Source of the DNA: Melastoma dodecandrum
Lineage: Eukaryota; Streptophyta; Magnoliopsida; Myrtales; Melastomataceae
DNA: 64,000 nucleotides
Direction of reading: 5' to 3'
NCBI GenBank assembly: GCA_029817715.1
Contig: JARUPY010000091.1
Coordinates: 2,680,501-2,744,500 of the forward strand
Under the pieces are notes generated by a model. That model was not told the DNA's origin and did not search any database. It saw nothing but the letters and a program-made list of their open reading frames with translations. The position numbers and the translations under genes are program-made. Each line of letters opens with the position of its first letter. The stretch's first letter is position 1. This document shows, in pieces, positions 1 to 8,995 of this stretch.

Positions 1-922
1 GCGTCTCGATCGAGACGTCCTTCGTGTAGCGGCTGAGACGCGGCAGGGCGACGCGATCGATGAAGGCCTGCAGGTGCTTCGCCGCGCGTTTCGGATCGGC
101 GCCGGGCAGGCCGCGGAACTCCCAGCCGAAGCTGCACGCGTTGGCGAGGATGTTGCGCGCGTGGCCGCCCTCGATCGTCCCGACGTGGACCGTCGAGAAC
201 GGCGGCTGGAACAGGCCGGACGGATCGCCCTCCTCCTCCAGCGTCGCCTGCAGGCGGTAGAGCTCGGCGACGAGAAGGCAGGCGACCTCGACCGCGTTGG
301 CCCCGGCGCGCGGGTCGGAGGAATGCGCCTCCTTGCCGCGCACGATCGTCTCGTAATGCGAGATCGACTTGTGCGCGTCGACGACGGCCATCTTCGTCGG
401 CTCGCCGACGATGCAGATCGCCGGACGCGGCAGGTCGTCGCCGAAGCGGGCGATCGTGTCGAGCGAGCCGCGGCAGCCGATCTCCTCGTCGTAGGAGAGC
501 AGGAGGTGGATCGGCTTCGTCAGCGCGGCGCTCTTCCATTGCGGCAGCATGGCGAGGCAGAGCGCGTCGAAGGCCTTCATGTCGCAGGCGCCGCGGCCGT
601 AGAGCCGACCGCCGTCGCGTCGCAGCGCGAACGGGTCGCTCGACCATTTCTGGCCCTTCACCGGCACCACGTCGGTATGGCCCGAGAGCACGATGCCGCC
701 GTCGCCCGCCGGCCCGACGGTCGCGAACAGCGCGGCCTTGTCGCCGGCGGCGTTGGGCACGCGCGTCGAGGCGATGCCGTGCTCGGCGAGCCAGGCCTCG
801 ACCCGCTCGATCAGCGGCAGGTTTGTCTTCGAACTGACCGTGTCGAAGCCGACGAGCTCCTCGAGCAGCGCGAGCGCGGTCTCGCGGACGCCCTCGTGGG
901 CGGCCTCGGGGGCGCCGGTCAA
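1..922 (-). CDS. argE: N-acetylornithine deacetylase, C-terminus beyond window
   Basis: Zinc amidohydrolase of the M20 family that would release acetate from N-acetylornithine in arginine synthesis. On the minus strand the translation shows the metal-site motifs in order: SGHTDVVPV, GRGACDMKAF and YDEEIGCRGS. It continues into the dimerisation domain until the window edge, so about 307 residues are visible and the C-terminus is missing. The best start is a TTG whose last bases overlap the apaG stop (TTGA, 919-922), which suggests translational coupling to apaG. No ATG lies near this point. ArgE is preferred over the related DapE because of the DVVPV and GACDMKAF signatures; specificity is inferred. 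Confidence 0.88.
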   Translation of the reverse strand, partial: MTGAPEAAHEGVRETALALLEELVGFDTVSSKTNLPLIERVEAWLAEHGIASTRVPNAAGDKAALFATVGPAGDGGIVLSGHTDVVPVKGQKWSSDPFALRRDGGRLYGRGACDMKAFDALCLAMLPQWKSAALTKPIHLLLSYDEEIGCRGSLDTIARFGDDLPRPAICIVGEPTKMAVVDAHKSISHYETIVRGKEAHSSDPRAGANAVEVACLLVAELYRLQATLEEEGDPSGLFQPPFSTVHVGTIEGGHARNILANACSFGWEFRGLPGADPKRAAKHLQAFIDRVALPRLSRYTKDVSIET

Positions 923-1323
923 TTCAGCACGCGCGACAGGTACGGCGAGTCGAGCGAGAACAGCGGGATCTCGGCCTCGAATTCCTCGCCGCCTTCGACG
1001 ACGACGCGGTAGGTCCCGGTCATGAAGCCGGAGGGGGTCGAGAGCGGGCAGCCCGACGTGTAGCGGAACACGTCGCCCGGCTGCAGCACCGGCTGCTCGC
1101 CGACGACGCCGGGGCCACGCACCTCTTCGAGCCGGCCCTGGCCGTCGGTGATCCGCCAGTAGCGGTCGGTCACCTGGATCGTCGTCTCGCCCTGGTTGGC
1201 GATCTCGACCGTGTAGGCCCAGAAGTAATGGCCCTCGCTGGCGTCCGAGCGCTCGGGCAGGAACTCCGGCAGGACGGAGATTTCGACGTCGCGCGTTGTG
1301 CGCGTGTAGAGGTCGGACGACAT
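919..1323 (-). CDS. apaG: ApaG domain protein
   Basis: 134-residue protein matching the ApaG family (a small fibronectin-III-like beta sandwich, linked to Co2+/Mg2+ resistance in enteric bacteria, with an unclear biochemical role). Family hallmarks are visible: YFWAYTVEIANQGE near residues 33-46, the WRITDG strand, the glycine-rich GPGVVGEQPVLQPG loop, and YTSGCPLSTPSGFMTGTY. Length is typical. The gene lies directly upstream of argE, with a four-base stop/start overlap, so both are probably read from one transcript. The ATG start fits the usual family N-terminus. Confidence 0.92.
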   Translation of the reverse strand: MSSDLYTRTTRDVEISVLPEFLPERSDASEGHYFWAYTVEIANQGETTIQVTDRYWRITDGQGRLEEVRGPGVVGEQPVLQPGDVFRYTSGCPLSTPSGFMTGTYRVVVEGGEEFEAEIPLFSLDSPYLSRVLN

Positions 1324-1377
1324 GCCTCAGTTCTAGGAAGCAGCGGCGGCTTTGGGAAGGAGCGCTGCGAGACGCGG

Positions 1378-2616
1378 TTACCGCGGTGCGGCAAGGGTCG
1401 CGGCACGCGTCCCTTCCTCGAAGGCTCCGTGCGCGGTCGAGAAGAAATGCGGCGACGTCGCCTCGCCGGCGAACAGCAGCCGCCCGTCGACGGGGGCGGC
1501 GAGTTTCGCCCGCGCGCCGGCATGGCCCGGCAGCGCGTGCGAGTACGAGCCCAGCGCGTAAGGGTCGCCCGCCCAGGCGGTGGCGGCGATCGGGTGGAGC
1601 TTGGCCGAGATGTCGTGCCCCAGCGCGTCCGAGATCTCGCGTCGCGCCGCGTCGAAGAAGGCCGCGGGGCCGCCGCTCTCGAGGTGACGCGCATAGTCGC
1701 CGCCGAAATAGCCCTCGACCACCGGCTTGCCGTCGCCGCGCAGCGTATAGGTGCCGGTGTCGCGCCGCTCCGGCGCGCCGATGAGCCGCGTGTCGGGCTC
1801 GAAGGCCTCGGGCTCGTCGAGCCGGAAGAACACCTTGTCGGCGATGCCGAGCGGCAGCGCGGCCGCGGCGGCGAGATGGTCGTCGAGCGCCGGGGCGAAG
1901 TCGATCGCGCCCGAAGCCAGGACGTTGCTCGACACCGTGACGATGACGGCCTCCGCGGTGAGCGTGCCGGCGGCGGTCTCGATGGCGATCGCCCGCCCGC
2001 TCGCATCGACCCGCGTCACCGGGCAGCCGAGGCGGATCGGCAGGCCGGCGGCGGCCTTCTCGATCAGCGCGCCGTAGCCGCCGACCGCGCGCCAGTTCAC
2101 CTCGGTGTCGACGTAGGCGTCGAAATCCAGCACCGAGACGCGGTCGAGCGGCGCGCCGTTGTAATAGGTCGAGATCGCATCGAGGAAGCCCGTCCAGCGC
2201 CCAGCAGGGTCGATGAAGTCGGCGGCGGGCCGGTCTTGGCCCGTGCGCCGCGCCGTCTCCGCGGCCGCTTCCAGGCGCTCGAAGAACGCGTCGGACTCGC
2301 GCGCGAACGCATCCTGCTCGGCATCGCCGAAGCCGCGCTGGAGGTGCCGCCGGCGCCACGGCGGCATGGCCTTGTCGAGCGCGATGCCGAGGTCCGGCGC
2401 CAGCTTCGCCAGCACGTTGCGATCGGCCGAATGCAGCCATTCGCAGCCGAGGTCGAACGGATAGGGCGTGCCGCAGGTGCTGGTCCAGGCGCGACCGCCG
2501 ATCCGCTCGCGCGCTTCCAGGATGCAGAAGCTCGCGTTCCGGCGCGCCAGCTCGCGGCCGGCGCCGATGCCCGCCGCGCCGGCGCCGATGACGATGACGT
2601 CGAAGGAAGCGGTCAT
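1378..2616 (-). CDS. FAD-dependent amine oxidase
   Basis: 412-residue flavoprotein of the amine oxidase / monoamine oxidase family. The N-terminus has the dinucleotide-binding fold DVIVIGAGAAGIGAG, followed by the second FAD motif ILEARERIGGRAWT. The C-terminal FAD motif RLLFAGEATSPHFFSTAHGA closes the site. No signal peptide is seen, so it is probably cytoplasmic. The true amine substrate (polyamine, aromatic amine or other) cannot be told from sequence. It is transcribed toward apaG, but a gap of about 55 bases separates them. Confidence 0.85.
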   Translation of the reverse strand: MTASFDVIVIGAGAAGIGAGRELARRNASFCILEARERIGGRAWTSTCGTPYPFDLGCEWLHSADRNVLAKLAPDLGIALDKAMPPWRRRHLQRGFGDAEQDAFARESDAFFERLEAAAETARRTGQDRPAADFIDPAGRWTGFLDAISTYYNGAPLDRVSVLDFDAYVDTEVNWRAVGGYGALIEKAAAGLPIRLGCPVTRVDASGRAIAIETAAGTLTAEAVIVTVSSNVLASGAIDFAPALDDHLAAAAALPLGIADKVFFRLDEPEAFEPDTRLIGAPERRDTGTYTLRGDGKPVVEGYFGGDYARHLESGGPAAFFDAARREISDALGHDISAKLHPIAATAWAGDPYALGSYSHALPGHAGARAKLAAPVDGRLLFAGEATSPHFFSTAHGAFEEGTRAATLAAPR

Positions 2617-2687
2617 GCCGCCGACATAGAGGTTCGCCCTGGTGCCGCCAACCGCGCCCGTCGCAAGCGCGAATTGGCCGCAGAAAA

Positions 2688-2716
2688 TTGACTTCGGCGC
2701 CGCCTTCCCGCATAAG
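2688..2716 (+). promoter_or_regulatory. candidate sigma-70 promoter of rpmH
   Basis: A TTGACT hexamer at 2688-2693 is followed after exactly 17 bases by CATAAG at 2711-2716. It lies about 130 bases upstream of rpmH in the divergent gap after the amine oxidase start. This is the only good -35/-10 pair I see in the gap. It would drive rpmH-rnpA-yidC-engB with a leader of roughly 120 bases. Assignment is by motif only. Confidence 0.45.
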
Positions 2717-2844
2717 CCGCCGCTCGGGCGAGACGGCGCGCGGATGCGCTTGCCTGCCGCCCAGATCTACGACGGTTCATCGACCACGCTTGGTCCTCGA
2801 CCCCGCCGACGGCATCGCCGGTCGGTCGAGATGGAGTTTTTGAC

Positions 2845-2979
2845 GTGAAACGCACCTATCAGCCCTCGAAGCTCGTGCGCAAGCGCCGCCACGGCTTCCG
2901 TGCCCGCATGGAGACCGTCGGTGGCCGCAAGGTCATCGCGGCGCGCCGCGCCCGCGGCCGCAAGCGGCTCTCGGCCTGA
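2845..2979 (+). CDS. rpmH: 50S ribosomal protein L34
   Basis: 44-residue ribosomal protein, rich in Arg and Lys. It starts with GTG and reads [19 protein letters not shown] and ends in GRKRLSA, the standard bL34 sequence. A GGAG ribosome-binding site lies at 2833-2836. It is followed directly by rnpA, the near-universal order beside yidC. The length is exactly that of the family. Confidence 0.97.
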   Translation: MKRTYQPSKLVRKRRHGFRARMETVGGRKVIAARRARGRKRLSA

Positions 2980-3026
2980 CGCTCGACGCCGCACCGCCTT
3001 CCGCATCCCCCTCGATCGGCCGGCTG

Positions 3027-3398
3027 GTGCGCCGCGCCGATTTTTTGCGCGCGGCCAAGGGCAAGCGCTGGCACGGCACGGCGCTGACGCTGCAGGCCGC
3101 CGCGCGCGGGGCCGACGAGGCCGAGCAGGCGCCGCGGCTCGGCTTCACGCTGACCAAGAAAGTGGGCTGCGCGGTGATCCGCAACCGCGCCAGGCGGCGG
3201 CTGCGCGAAGCGCTGCGACTTTCCGTAGGGCTACAGGCGCGCCCCGGGCATGATTATGTGGTGATCGGCAGGATCGCGGCGATCCGCGTGCCGTTCGCCG
3301 AGCTTCAGAGCGAGCTTGCCCGCGCCTTCATTGGCGTGCATGACGCCGGGCGTCGCAAGCGGCGCGATGCCCCCAAGACGAGCGCCGCTCCGGGCTGA
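3027..3398 (+). CDS. rnpA: ribonuclease P protein component
   Basis: Protein subunit of RNase P, which trims tRNA 5' leaders. The RNR signature reads GCAVIRNRARRRLREALR, with basic residues throughout. The usual N-terminal motif (xxGRLxRRADFL) begins a few codons before the GTG at 3027: SIGRL precedes VRRADFL in frame, and the frame stays open back into the rpmH stop. No ATG, GTG or TTG occurs in that upstream stretch; a CTG at 2976 overlaps the rpmH stop codon. The real start may therefore be non-standard. The coordinates use the first common start codon. Confidence 0.9.
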   Translation: MRRADFLRAAKGKRWHGTALTLQAAARGADEAEQAPRLGFTLTKKVGCAVIRNRARRRLREALRLSVGLQARPGHDYVVIGRIAAIRVPFAELQSELARAFIGVHDAGRRKRRDAPKTSAAPG

Positions 3399-3458
3399 GG
3401 CCTGGACGCGCTCGATGACCGATCGACGAAGATCCAGGACGCAGAGATCCAGGACGCC

Positions 3459-5348
3459 ATGAAACCCGACACCAAGAACTACTACCTGGCGCTCGCGCTC
3501 TCGATTCTGGTCATCTTCGGCTGGAATTATTTCTACGCCAAGCCGCAGCTCGACAAGTCGCGCCAGCTGCAGACGCAGCCGAACGCCATGCAGAGCGCGA
3601 AGCCCGGCTCGGTGTCGTCGCTGCCGCCGCAATCGGTGAACGCGCCGCCGCAGGGCGGCCCCGTGCCCGAGACCCCGGCCGTCCAGCGCGACCGCAAGGT
3701 CGTGCTCGCCGAGAGCCCCCGCGTCGACATCGACACGCCCGCGCTCGCCGGCTCGGTCGCGCTGAAGGGCGGCCGCCTCGACGACCTGTCGCTCAAGGAC
3801 TATCGCGAGACGCCGGCCAAGACCTCGCCGAACATCGTGCTGCTGACGCCGTCGGGCGCGCCCGCCGCCTATTTCGCCGAGGCCGGCTTCGTCGCGCAGC
3901 CCGGCGCCGACGTGCCGCTGCCGGGGCCCGACACGCTGTGGAAGGCGGACGGCCAGAAGCTGACGCCGACGACGCCCCTGACGCTCACCTGGGACAACGG
4001 CAAGGGCCTCGTCTTCACGCGCAAGATCGCGGTCGACCGCGACTACATGTTCTCGATCACCAACAGCGTCGCCAACAAGGGCGGGTCGCCGGTCACGCTG
4101 TCGCCGTACGCGCTGATCGTGCGCCAGGGCCTGCCCAAGACGGCGGGCTATTCGGTGCTGCACGAGGGCTACGTCGGCGTCGTCGGCGATTCCGGCGTCA
4201 AGGAGCCGACCTACGCCTCGATCGAGAAGGAGCCGGGATCGACGATCTCGCTGAAGGGCACGGGCGGCTGGGCCGGCTTTACTGACAAGTACTGGGCGAC
4301 GGCCCTGGTGCCGGATCAGAGCCAAAGCTTCGACGCGACCTTCCAGGCCCTGGGCCCGGCGGGCGACCGCACCTACCAGACGGCGACGATCGGCGCGCCG
4401 ATCACCGTGGCGGCGGGGGGCGAGGGCTCGGTGTCCTCGCACATCTTCGCCGGCGCCAAGGTCGTCACCCTGCTCGACAAGTACAAGGACACGCTCGGCA
4501 TCGAGAAGTTCGACCTCATGATCGACTGGGGTTGGTTCTACTTCATCACCAAGCCGATGTTCTTCCTGATCGACGGCATCTACAAGATCGTCGGCAATTT
4601 CGGCCTGGCCATCATCGGCGTGACCTTCCTCGTCAAGCTGGTCTTCTTCCCGCTCGCCAATCGCTCGTACATGTCGATGGCCAAGATGAAGGCGGCGCAG
4701 CCGCAGCTGCAGGCGCTGAAGGAGAAGTATCCCGACGACAAGATGCGCCAGCAGCAGGAGATGATGGCGATCTACAAGGCCGAGAAGATCAACCCGGTCG
4801 CCGGCTGCCTGCCGATGCTGATCCAGATCCCGGTCTTCTTCGCGCTCTACAAGGTGCTGTTCGTCACGATCGAGATGCGCCAGGCGCCGTTCTACCTGTG
4901 GATCCACGACCTCTCGCAGCCCGACCCGACCAACGTCTTCAACCTGTTCGGGCTGCTCCCCTACAACCCGACGACCCTGCCGGTCATCGGCCACTTCCTG
5001 GCGATCGGCCTGCTGCCGCTCGTGATGGGCGTGTCGATGTTCCTGCAGATGAAGATGAACCCGGAGCCGACCGACCCCGTCCAGAAGACGATGTTCTCCT
5101 GGATGCCGGTGATCTTCACCTTCATGCTCGGCACCTTCCCGTCGGGCCTGGTGCTCTACTGGACGGTCAACAACACGCTGACCATCATCCAGCAGTCGGT
5201 GATCATGAAGCGCGCCGGCGTGAAGCTCGAGCTGTTCGACAACATCAAGAGCATGTTCGGGGCCAAACCGTCCTCGAGCCTGCCGAAGCCCGCCAACGAC
5301 ACCAAGAAGAAGCCGGCCGACTCGAGCTCGAAGGCGCCGGCCGAGTGA
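3459..5348 (+). CDS. yidC: membrane protein insertase YidC
   Basis: 629-residue inner-membrane insertase and foldase (Oxa1/YidC family), Gram-negative type with a large periplasmic domain. The first membrane segment is at residues 8-27, followed by a Pro/Gln-rich linker and the periplasmic beta domain. The insertase core has several membrane segments ([20 protein letters not shown] and [20 protein letters not shown]). The positive groove residue is Lys (LVKLVF), where E. coli has Arg. The tail is Lys/Pro/Ser-rich. The small yidD gene often found between rnpA and yidC is absent. A 12-base sequence is duplicated just upstream of the ATG. Confidence 0.97.
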   Translation: MKPDTKNYYLALALSILVIFGWNYFYAKPQLDKSRQLQTQPNAMQSAKPGSVSSLPPQSVNAPPQGGPVPETPAVQRDRKVVLAESPRVDIDTPALAGSVALKGGRLDDLSLKDYRETPAKTSPNIVLLTPSGAPAAYFAEAGFVAQPGADVPLPGPDTLWKADGQKLTPTTPLTLTWDNGKGLVFTRKIAVDRDYMFSITNSVANKGGSPVTLSPYALIVRQGLPKTAGYSVLHEGYVGVVGDSGVKEPTYASIEKEPGSTISLKGTGGWAGFTDKYWATALVPDQSQSFDATFQALGPAGDRTYQTATIGAPITVAAGGEGSVSSHIFAGAKVVTLLDKYKDTLGIEKFDLMIDWGWFYFITKPMFFLIDGIYKIVGNFGLAIIGVTFLVKLVFFPLANRSYMSMAKMKAAQPQLQALKEKYPDDKMRQQQEMMAIYKAEKINPVAGCLPMLIQIPVFFALYKVLFVTIEMRQAPFYLWIHDLSQPDPTNVFNLFGLLPYNPTTLPVIGHFLAIGLLPLVMGVSMFLQMKMNPEPTDPVQKTMFSWMPVIFTFMLGTFPSGLVLYWTVNNTLTIIQQSVIMKRAGVKLELFDNIKSMFGAKPSSSLPKPANDTKKKPADSSSKAPAE

Positions 5349-5388
5349 GCTGCCGCCCGCTTTGCGAGAGACGGGCGGGCTTCGTCTC

Positions 5389-6030
5389 GTGACCGAGGAT
5401 CTCGTCGAGGCGGGCCGCCTGCTGTTCGCCGGCGAGGGCAAGTTCATCTGGGCCGCCGCCAAGGCCGACAACCTGCCGCCGTCGGGGCCGCCGGAGATCG
5501 CCTTCGCCGGCCGGTCCAACGTCGGCAAGTCGTCGCTCCTCAACGCGCTCACCGGACGCAACGCGCTGGCGCGCACGTCGCACACGCCGGGGCGCACGCA
5601 GCAGCTCAACTTCTTCGCGGTCGGCACGCCGGAGCGCCTGCGCCTCGTCGACATGCCGGGCTACGGCTACGCCGTCGCCTCGAAGGAGAAGATCGCCAGC
5701 TGGACGAGCCTCATGCACGCGTTCCTGCGCGGCCGGGCGCCGTTGGCGCGCGTCTTCGTGCTGGTCGACGGCCGCCACGGCCTGAAGCCGCCGGATCGCG
5801 AGATGTGCGACCTGCTCGACAAGGCCGCGTGCTCCTACCAGATCGTGCTGACCAAGCTCGACGAGGTGAAGGCCGGCGCGCGCGACAAGGTGGTGGCCGA
5901 CACGCTCGCCGAGCTGTCGAAGCATGTGGCGGCGCATCCCGAGATCATCTTCACGTCGTCGGAGACCGGCGAGGGCATCGCCGAGCTGCGCACCGCCGTC
6001 GCGCGGCTGCTGGTCGAGCGCGGCGCGTAG
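5389..6030 (+). CDS. engB: ribosome biogenesis GTPase EngB/YihA
   Basis: 213-residue GTPase involved in large-subunit assembly and cell division. All G motifs are visible: GRSNVGKSSLLN (G1), a Thr in the TPGRTQQL switch region (G2), DMPGYG (G3), TKLD (G4) and SSETGEG (G5). The GTG at 5389 is preferred because the frame then starts TEDLVEAGRLLFAG, as in relatives. A TTG at 5362 would add nine residues that look like spacer. It follows yidC after 40 bases, in the usual order. argB, often next in rhizobia, is not here. Confidence 0.92.
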   Translation: MTEDLVEAGRLLFAGEGKFIWAAAKADNLPPSGPPEIAFAGRSNVGKSSLLNALTGRNALARTSHTPGRTQQLNFFAVGTPERLRLVDMPGYGYAVASKEKIASWTSLMHAFLRGRAPLARVFVLVDGRHGLKPPDREMCDLLDKAACSYQIVLTKLDEVKAGARDKVVADTLAELSKHVAAHPEIIFTSSETGEGIAELRTAVARLLVERGA

Positions 6031-6033
6031 AGC

Positions 6034-6231
6034 CTAGAGCGCGCCCGTGGGCGAGACGGGCGCACGCGGCGTGGTGAGCCATGCGCTGCGCGACGGAACG
6101 GGATGGCCGAGAGCCCAGATGCCGCCGCGCTCGCGCTGCCGCGTTGCGATCGAGGCTTGATAGAGGCTCTCGAACGCGTCGCGGGTGAACGAGCGGCCGA
6201 TCAAGGCATAGCCAGGCGTCATGGGCGTCAT
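6034..6231 (-). CDS. small hypothetical protein
   Basis: Putative 65-residue protein, convergent with engB and ending four bases from its stop. A GAGGGA ribosome-binding site lies about six bases before the ATG. The product is mildly basic, with no signal peptide or membrane helix (MTPMTPGYALIGRSFTRD at the start). I do not recognise a family. It fills most of the engB-rph gap. It may be real, given the good ribosome-binding site, but coding evidence is otherwise thin. Confidence 0.45.
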   Translation of the reverse strand: MTPMTPGYALIGRSFTRDAFESLYQASIATRQRERGGIWALGHPVPSRSAWLTTPRAPVSPTGAL

Positions 6232-6368
6232 GATTGTGTCCCTCGAATGTCACCTTAGCCGTTCCGATTGAAGGCGACACGACAAAAACCGATCAAATGC
6301 GACCGATCCGTCGTCTTGCGTGGGGCGCGGCGTCCGCCTACGAGGTCGCGGGTCCGAAGGAGTCCCCG

Positions 6369-7361
6369 ATGCGACCGTCCAACCGCGCGCCCGACGCGCT
6401 GCGCCCCGTCTCGATCGAGCGCAACGTCGCCCGCTACGCCGAGGGCTCCTGCCTGGTGAAGTTCGGCTCGACGCACGTGCTCTGCACCGCCTCGCTCGAG
6501 GACAAGCCGCCGCCGTGGCTGCGCGGCCAGGGCCGCGGCTGGATCACCGCCGAATACGCCATGCTGCCGCGCGCGACGCACACCCGCACCCGCCGCGAGG
6601 TCACGTCGGGCAAGCCGTCCGGCCGCACGCAGGAGATCCAGCGGCTGATCGGCCGCAGCCTGCGCGCCGTCGTCAACCTGCAGGCGATGGGCGAGCGGCA
6701 GATCACCATCGACTGCGACGTCATCCAGGCCGACGGCGGCACCCGCACCGCCTCGATCACCGGCGCCTGGGTGGCGCTGCGCGACTGCCTCGAATGGATG
6801 CGCGCGCGCTCGATCATCAAGGACAGCCCGCTGCGCGACCACGTCGCCGCGGTCTCCTGCGGCATCTACCAGGGCACGCCCGTGCTCGACCTCGACTATG
6901 CCGAGGATTCCGAGGCGCAGACCGACGCCAATTTCGTGCTGTCCGGCGCCGGCGCGCTGGTCGAGGTGCAGGCCTCGGCCGAGGGCGCCGTCTTCTCCGA
7001 GGCCGAGCTCGCCGCGATGATGACGCTGGCCAAGGGCGGCATCGCCCAGCTCGTGGCGCTGCAGAAGCAGGCGCTGGCTTACCGGTCGCGGCTCGCTCGG
7101 TGCGCCGGATCAAGGCCTGGGGCGCGTCTGCGCGAGCAGCGCCTCGCGCAGCTCGAGGCACGCCGCGTAGATCTCGAAGTCCTTGCGGTACCAGCCGGCG
7201 ATGTTGGCCTCGCCGAGCGGGCTCAGCGCGGTCTCGAAGCCGGCCGGCGTGCGGTGCGCGTCGACGTCGTCGTCCGGCAGCGCGACGTCGCCCGGCAGGC
7301 CGAGCAGCCGCGCCAGCACGTCGAAGTCTTCATCGAGCGATGGTTGGTGGCCAATCCATAA
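6369..7361 (+). CDS. rph: ribonuclease PH with an abnormal read-through tail
   Basis: 3'-to-5' phosphorolytic exoribonuclease that finishes tRNA 3' ends. The start ATG has AAGGAG six bases upstream and the protein opens [19 protein letters not shown]. The core matches RNase PH through [15 protein letters not shown], ending at 7079 after 237 residues, which is the normal family length. No stop codon follows: the frame runs 93 more codons to 7361 in Arg-rich sequence unlike any domain. About 252 bases of that tail are antisense to the neighbouring sulfotransferase-like gene. The enzyme core is intact ([15 protein letters not shown]); the tail is probably accidental coding after loss of the original stop. 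Confidence 0.9.
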   Translation: MRPSNRAPDALRPVSIERNVARYAEGSCLVKFGSTHVLCTASLEDKPPPWLRGQGRGWITAEYAMLPRATHTRTRREVTSGKPSGRTQEIQRLIGRSLRAVVNLQAMGERQITIDCDVIQADGGTRTASITGAWVALRDCLEWMRARSIIKDSPLRDHVAAVSCGIYQGTPVLDLDYAEDSEAQTDANFVLSGAGALVEVQASAEGAVFSEAELAAMMTLAKGGIAQLVALQKQALAYRSRLARCAGSRPGARLREQRLAQLEARRVDLEVLAVPAGDVGLAERAQRGLEAGRRAVRVDVVVRQRDVARQAEQPRQHVEVFIERWLVANP

Positions 7362-7778
7362 GATGTCGTCGCGGCGCTTGCGGACGTAGCTCGCCGACAG
7401 CAGCCAGTAGGACAGCTTCATCCCCGTGTGCGCGATGCCGATCATCGCGCGCTCGGCGTCGCCGCGCCGCGCCGCGTCCTCCGACGACAGCGCCTCGGCA
7501 AGCGCATTCGGCGTCGCGAAGCGCTCGAACGCCCACGCCTCGTCGGCCGTCCACTCCCGGAAATTGCGCGGCAGGCCTTTCCGCAGGCGGCTGTTGAAGC
7601 CGCTGACGAAGCGCTGGCAGGGATGGCGCACGCAGAACAGCGCCTTCGCGCCGGCCGGCACGTCGACGAGGGTGAGATCGTGCCGGCCGAGGACGATGCG
7701 ATCGGCGTGCGGGCGCAGCGCCGCCTTGATCGCCATGCCGCCGGTCTTCCGGATGTGCAGGAGGTAGCGGTCGTGCAT
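7110..7778 (-). CDS. sulfotransferase-like protein
   Basis: 222-residue protein related to the sulfotransferase family 2 / carbohydrate sulfotransferase group. The N-terminal [16 protein letters not shown] resembles the PAPS phosphosulfate-binding motif (HIPKTGGTS). [16 protein letters not shown] resembles the 3'-phosphate-binding motif (VRxPxxRxxSxF). No signal peptide or membrane helix is seen. The sulfate acceptor is unknown. The gene lies opposite the run-on tail of rph and takes the place where rdgB often sits between rph and hemW, so it looks like an accessory insertion. Confidence 0.7.
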   Translation of the reverse strand: MHDRYLLHIRKTGGMAIKAALRPHADRIVLGRHDLTLVDVPAGAKALFCVRHPCQRFVSGFNSRLRKGLPRNFREWTADEAWAFERFATPNALAEALSSEDAARRGDAERAMIGIAHTGMKLSYWLLSASYVRKRRDDILWIGHQPSLDEDFDVLARLLGLPGDVALPDDDVDAHRTPAGFETALSPLGEANIAGWYRKDFEIYAACLELREALLAQTRPRP

Positions 7779-7838
7779 GATCGCCCTGCGATGGCGCGGC
7801 CGCCGGCGACGGCCGCGCGGGGACTTACGTCAAGCGCT

Positions 7839-8057
7839 CAGTGGCTGAAAGCGCTCAGTCCCTGAAAGTAATGGTTCCGCTCGGCGCCGTCATGGCGGCC
7901 GGAGCGCAGGCAGCAGCGCCTGAAAGGAGCGGCCCGAGCCGCACGGGCAGGGATCGGCGCGGCCGAGCTTCTCGATAAGCTCCTTGTCGCCGTGCACCGT
8001 GCGCAGCCCGCGCTTGACGCGCGTCTCGGACGGGAACCCCTTACGCCGCTTCGACAT
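7839..8057 (-). pseudogene. SEC-C motif protein, frameshifted
   Basis: Small zinc-binding SEC-C domain protein. The ATG at 8057 has GAGG just upstream, and the frame reads [19 protein letters not shown], then [10 protein letters not shown]. It then drifts to a short tail ending at 7890 (55 residues). Shifting frame by one base at the TTT run (complement of 7923-7925) gives [20 protein letters not shown] and a stop at 7839. This restores the canonical CxCxSGx5CC zinc ligands exactly. As read, the last Cys pair is lost. The cause may be a single-base insertion, a sequencing error, or less likely a programmed shift. Confidence 0.7.
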
Positions 8058-8152
8058 CACCTCGAAAGCAGGACTGGAAATCGCGATCGCGTGCCATGGT
8101 CGCCTCCTCTTTCACGAGAGAGCGCGAGCGTTAGCCAGAAAGGCGCCCCCGC

Positions 8153-8995
8153 TCAAGCCGGATGGCGCGGGAACGGGATGAAGCGCGGCGGCAGGATCGC
8201 CGCCGAGCCGGCGATGCGCTGGAAGTACGGGATCGGCTTCAGCGACGGCACGTACGCGACGAGCACCTTCGGGCGCGGCGGCGGCAGCGGGATGCCGTCG
8301 GCCGGCGTCACGTCTTGCGGCGCCTGCGGGGCCGGCACGGTCGGCGCGGCCTGCTCCGGCGCGTTCGGCGCGGCCGTGGCGATCTCGACGGGACGCTCGG
8401 GCGGCAGCGGGATCTTCGGCGCCAGCATGCCGGCCGGCACGTCGGGCGGGGCAGGCCGCGGCGGCTTCGCGCCGGTCGGCGAGACCGGCTGCGGCTTGGC
8501 CCCGAGGCCAGGCACCATGCCCTGCAGCTTGCCGGTGAGCGCCGCGAAGGTCGAGGAGCCGGTCGTGGCCCCGTCGGGCAGCGGCCTGACCTTGGCCTGC
8601 GCGATCATGATGCGCGGCTCCGGCGCGTTGCAGTCGCGCACGCCGAGGTCGATCAGCTCCTGCCCGCGGATGATCGTGAACTGCTTGGTCAGCGTGCCCA
8701 GGCGGTCGCGCACCGCCTCCGGATAGGTGGCGAAGAGCTGGTCCGACACCGCCCAATTGGTAACGTGGTTGCGCGGGTCGTAGGCCTGGTGGAACTTGAA
8801 GACCGAGTCGCGGTAGACGCAGACGTTCGGCAGCGACAGCGCCATCGTGCAGGCCGAATGGCACTCGTGGATGCGCACCTCGCGCCCCGTGCGCCGGTAA
8901 TTCTCGGTGGCCGCCGCATACTGGTCGACGTAGCCGCCGTAATCCTTGACCACGACGACCGGCGACATGTTCGGCGGCGGCTGCAAATAGCTCAA
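8153..8995 (-). CDS. ClpP/crotonase-like protein with Pro-rich tail
   Basis: 280 residues, no firm family name. The N-terminal part (GGYVDQYAAATENYRRTG, then EVRIHECHSACTMALSLPNV) resembles the glycine-rich strand and the Ser-containing nucleophile segment of ClpP/crotonase-fold periplasmic proteins. FHQAYDPRNH follows. From about residue 150 the sequence becomes rich in Pro and Ala (PPRPAPPDVPAGM and similar), suggesting a disordered tail. The start is uncertain: TTG at 8995 or ATG at 8968. No signal peptide is visible from either start, although such proteins are usually exported. A protease function is inference only. Confidence 0.6.
   Translation of the reverse strand: MSYLQPPPNMSPVVVVKDYGGYVDQYAAATENYRRTGREVRIHECHSACTMALSLPNVCVYRDSVFKFHQAYDPRNHVTNWAVSDQLFATYPEAVRDRLGTLTKQFTIIRGQELIDLGVRDCNAPEPRIMIAQAKVRPLPDGATTGSSTFAALTGKLQGMVPGLGAKPQPVSPTGAKPPRPAPPDVPAGMLAPKIPLPPERPVEIATAAPNAPEQAAPTVPAPQAPQDVTPADGIPLPPPRPKVLVAYVPSLKPIPYFQRIAGSAAILPPRFIPFPRHPA

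Noticed and set aside
3231..5654. 807-codon minus-strand frame opposite yidC
   Set aside because: Same type of antisense artefact; yidC is complete on the plus strand.
6369..7361. rph as a genuine two-domain fusion
   Set aside because: The extra 93 residues are low-complexity and antisense to another gene, with no sign of a second domain.
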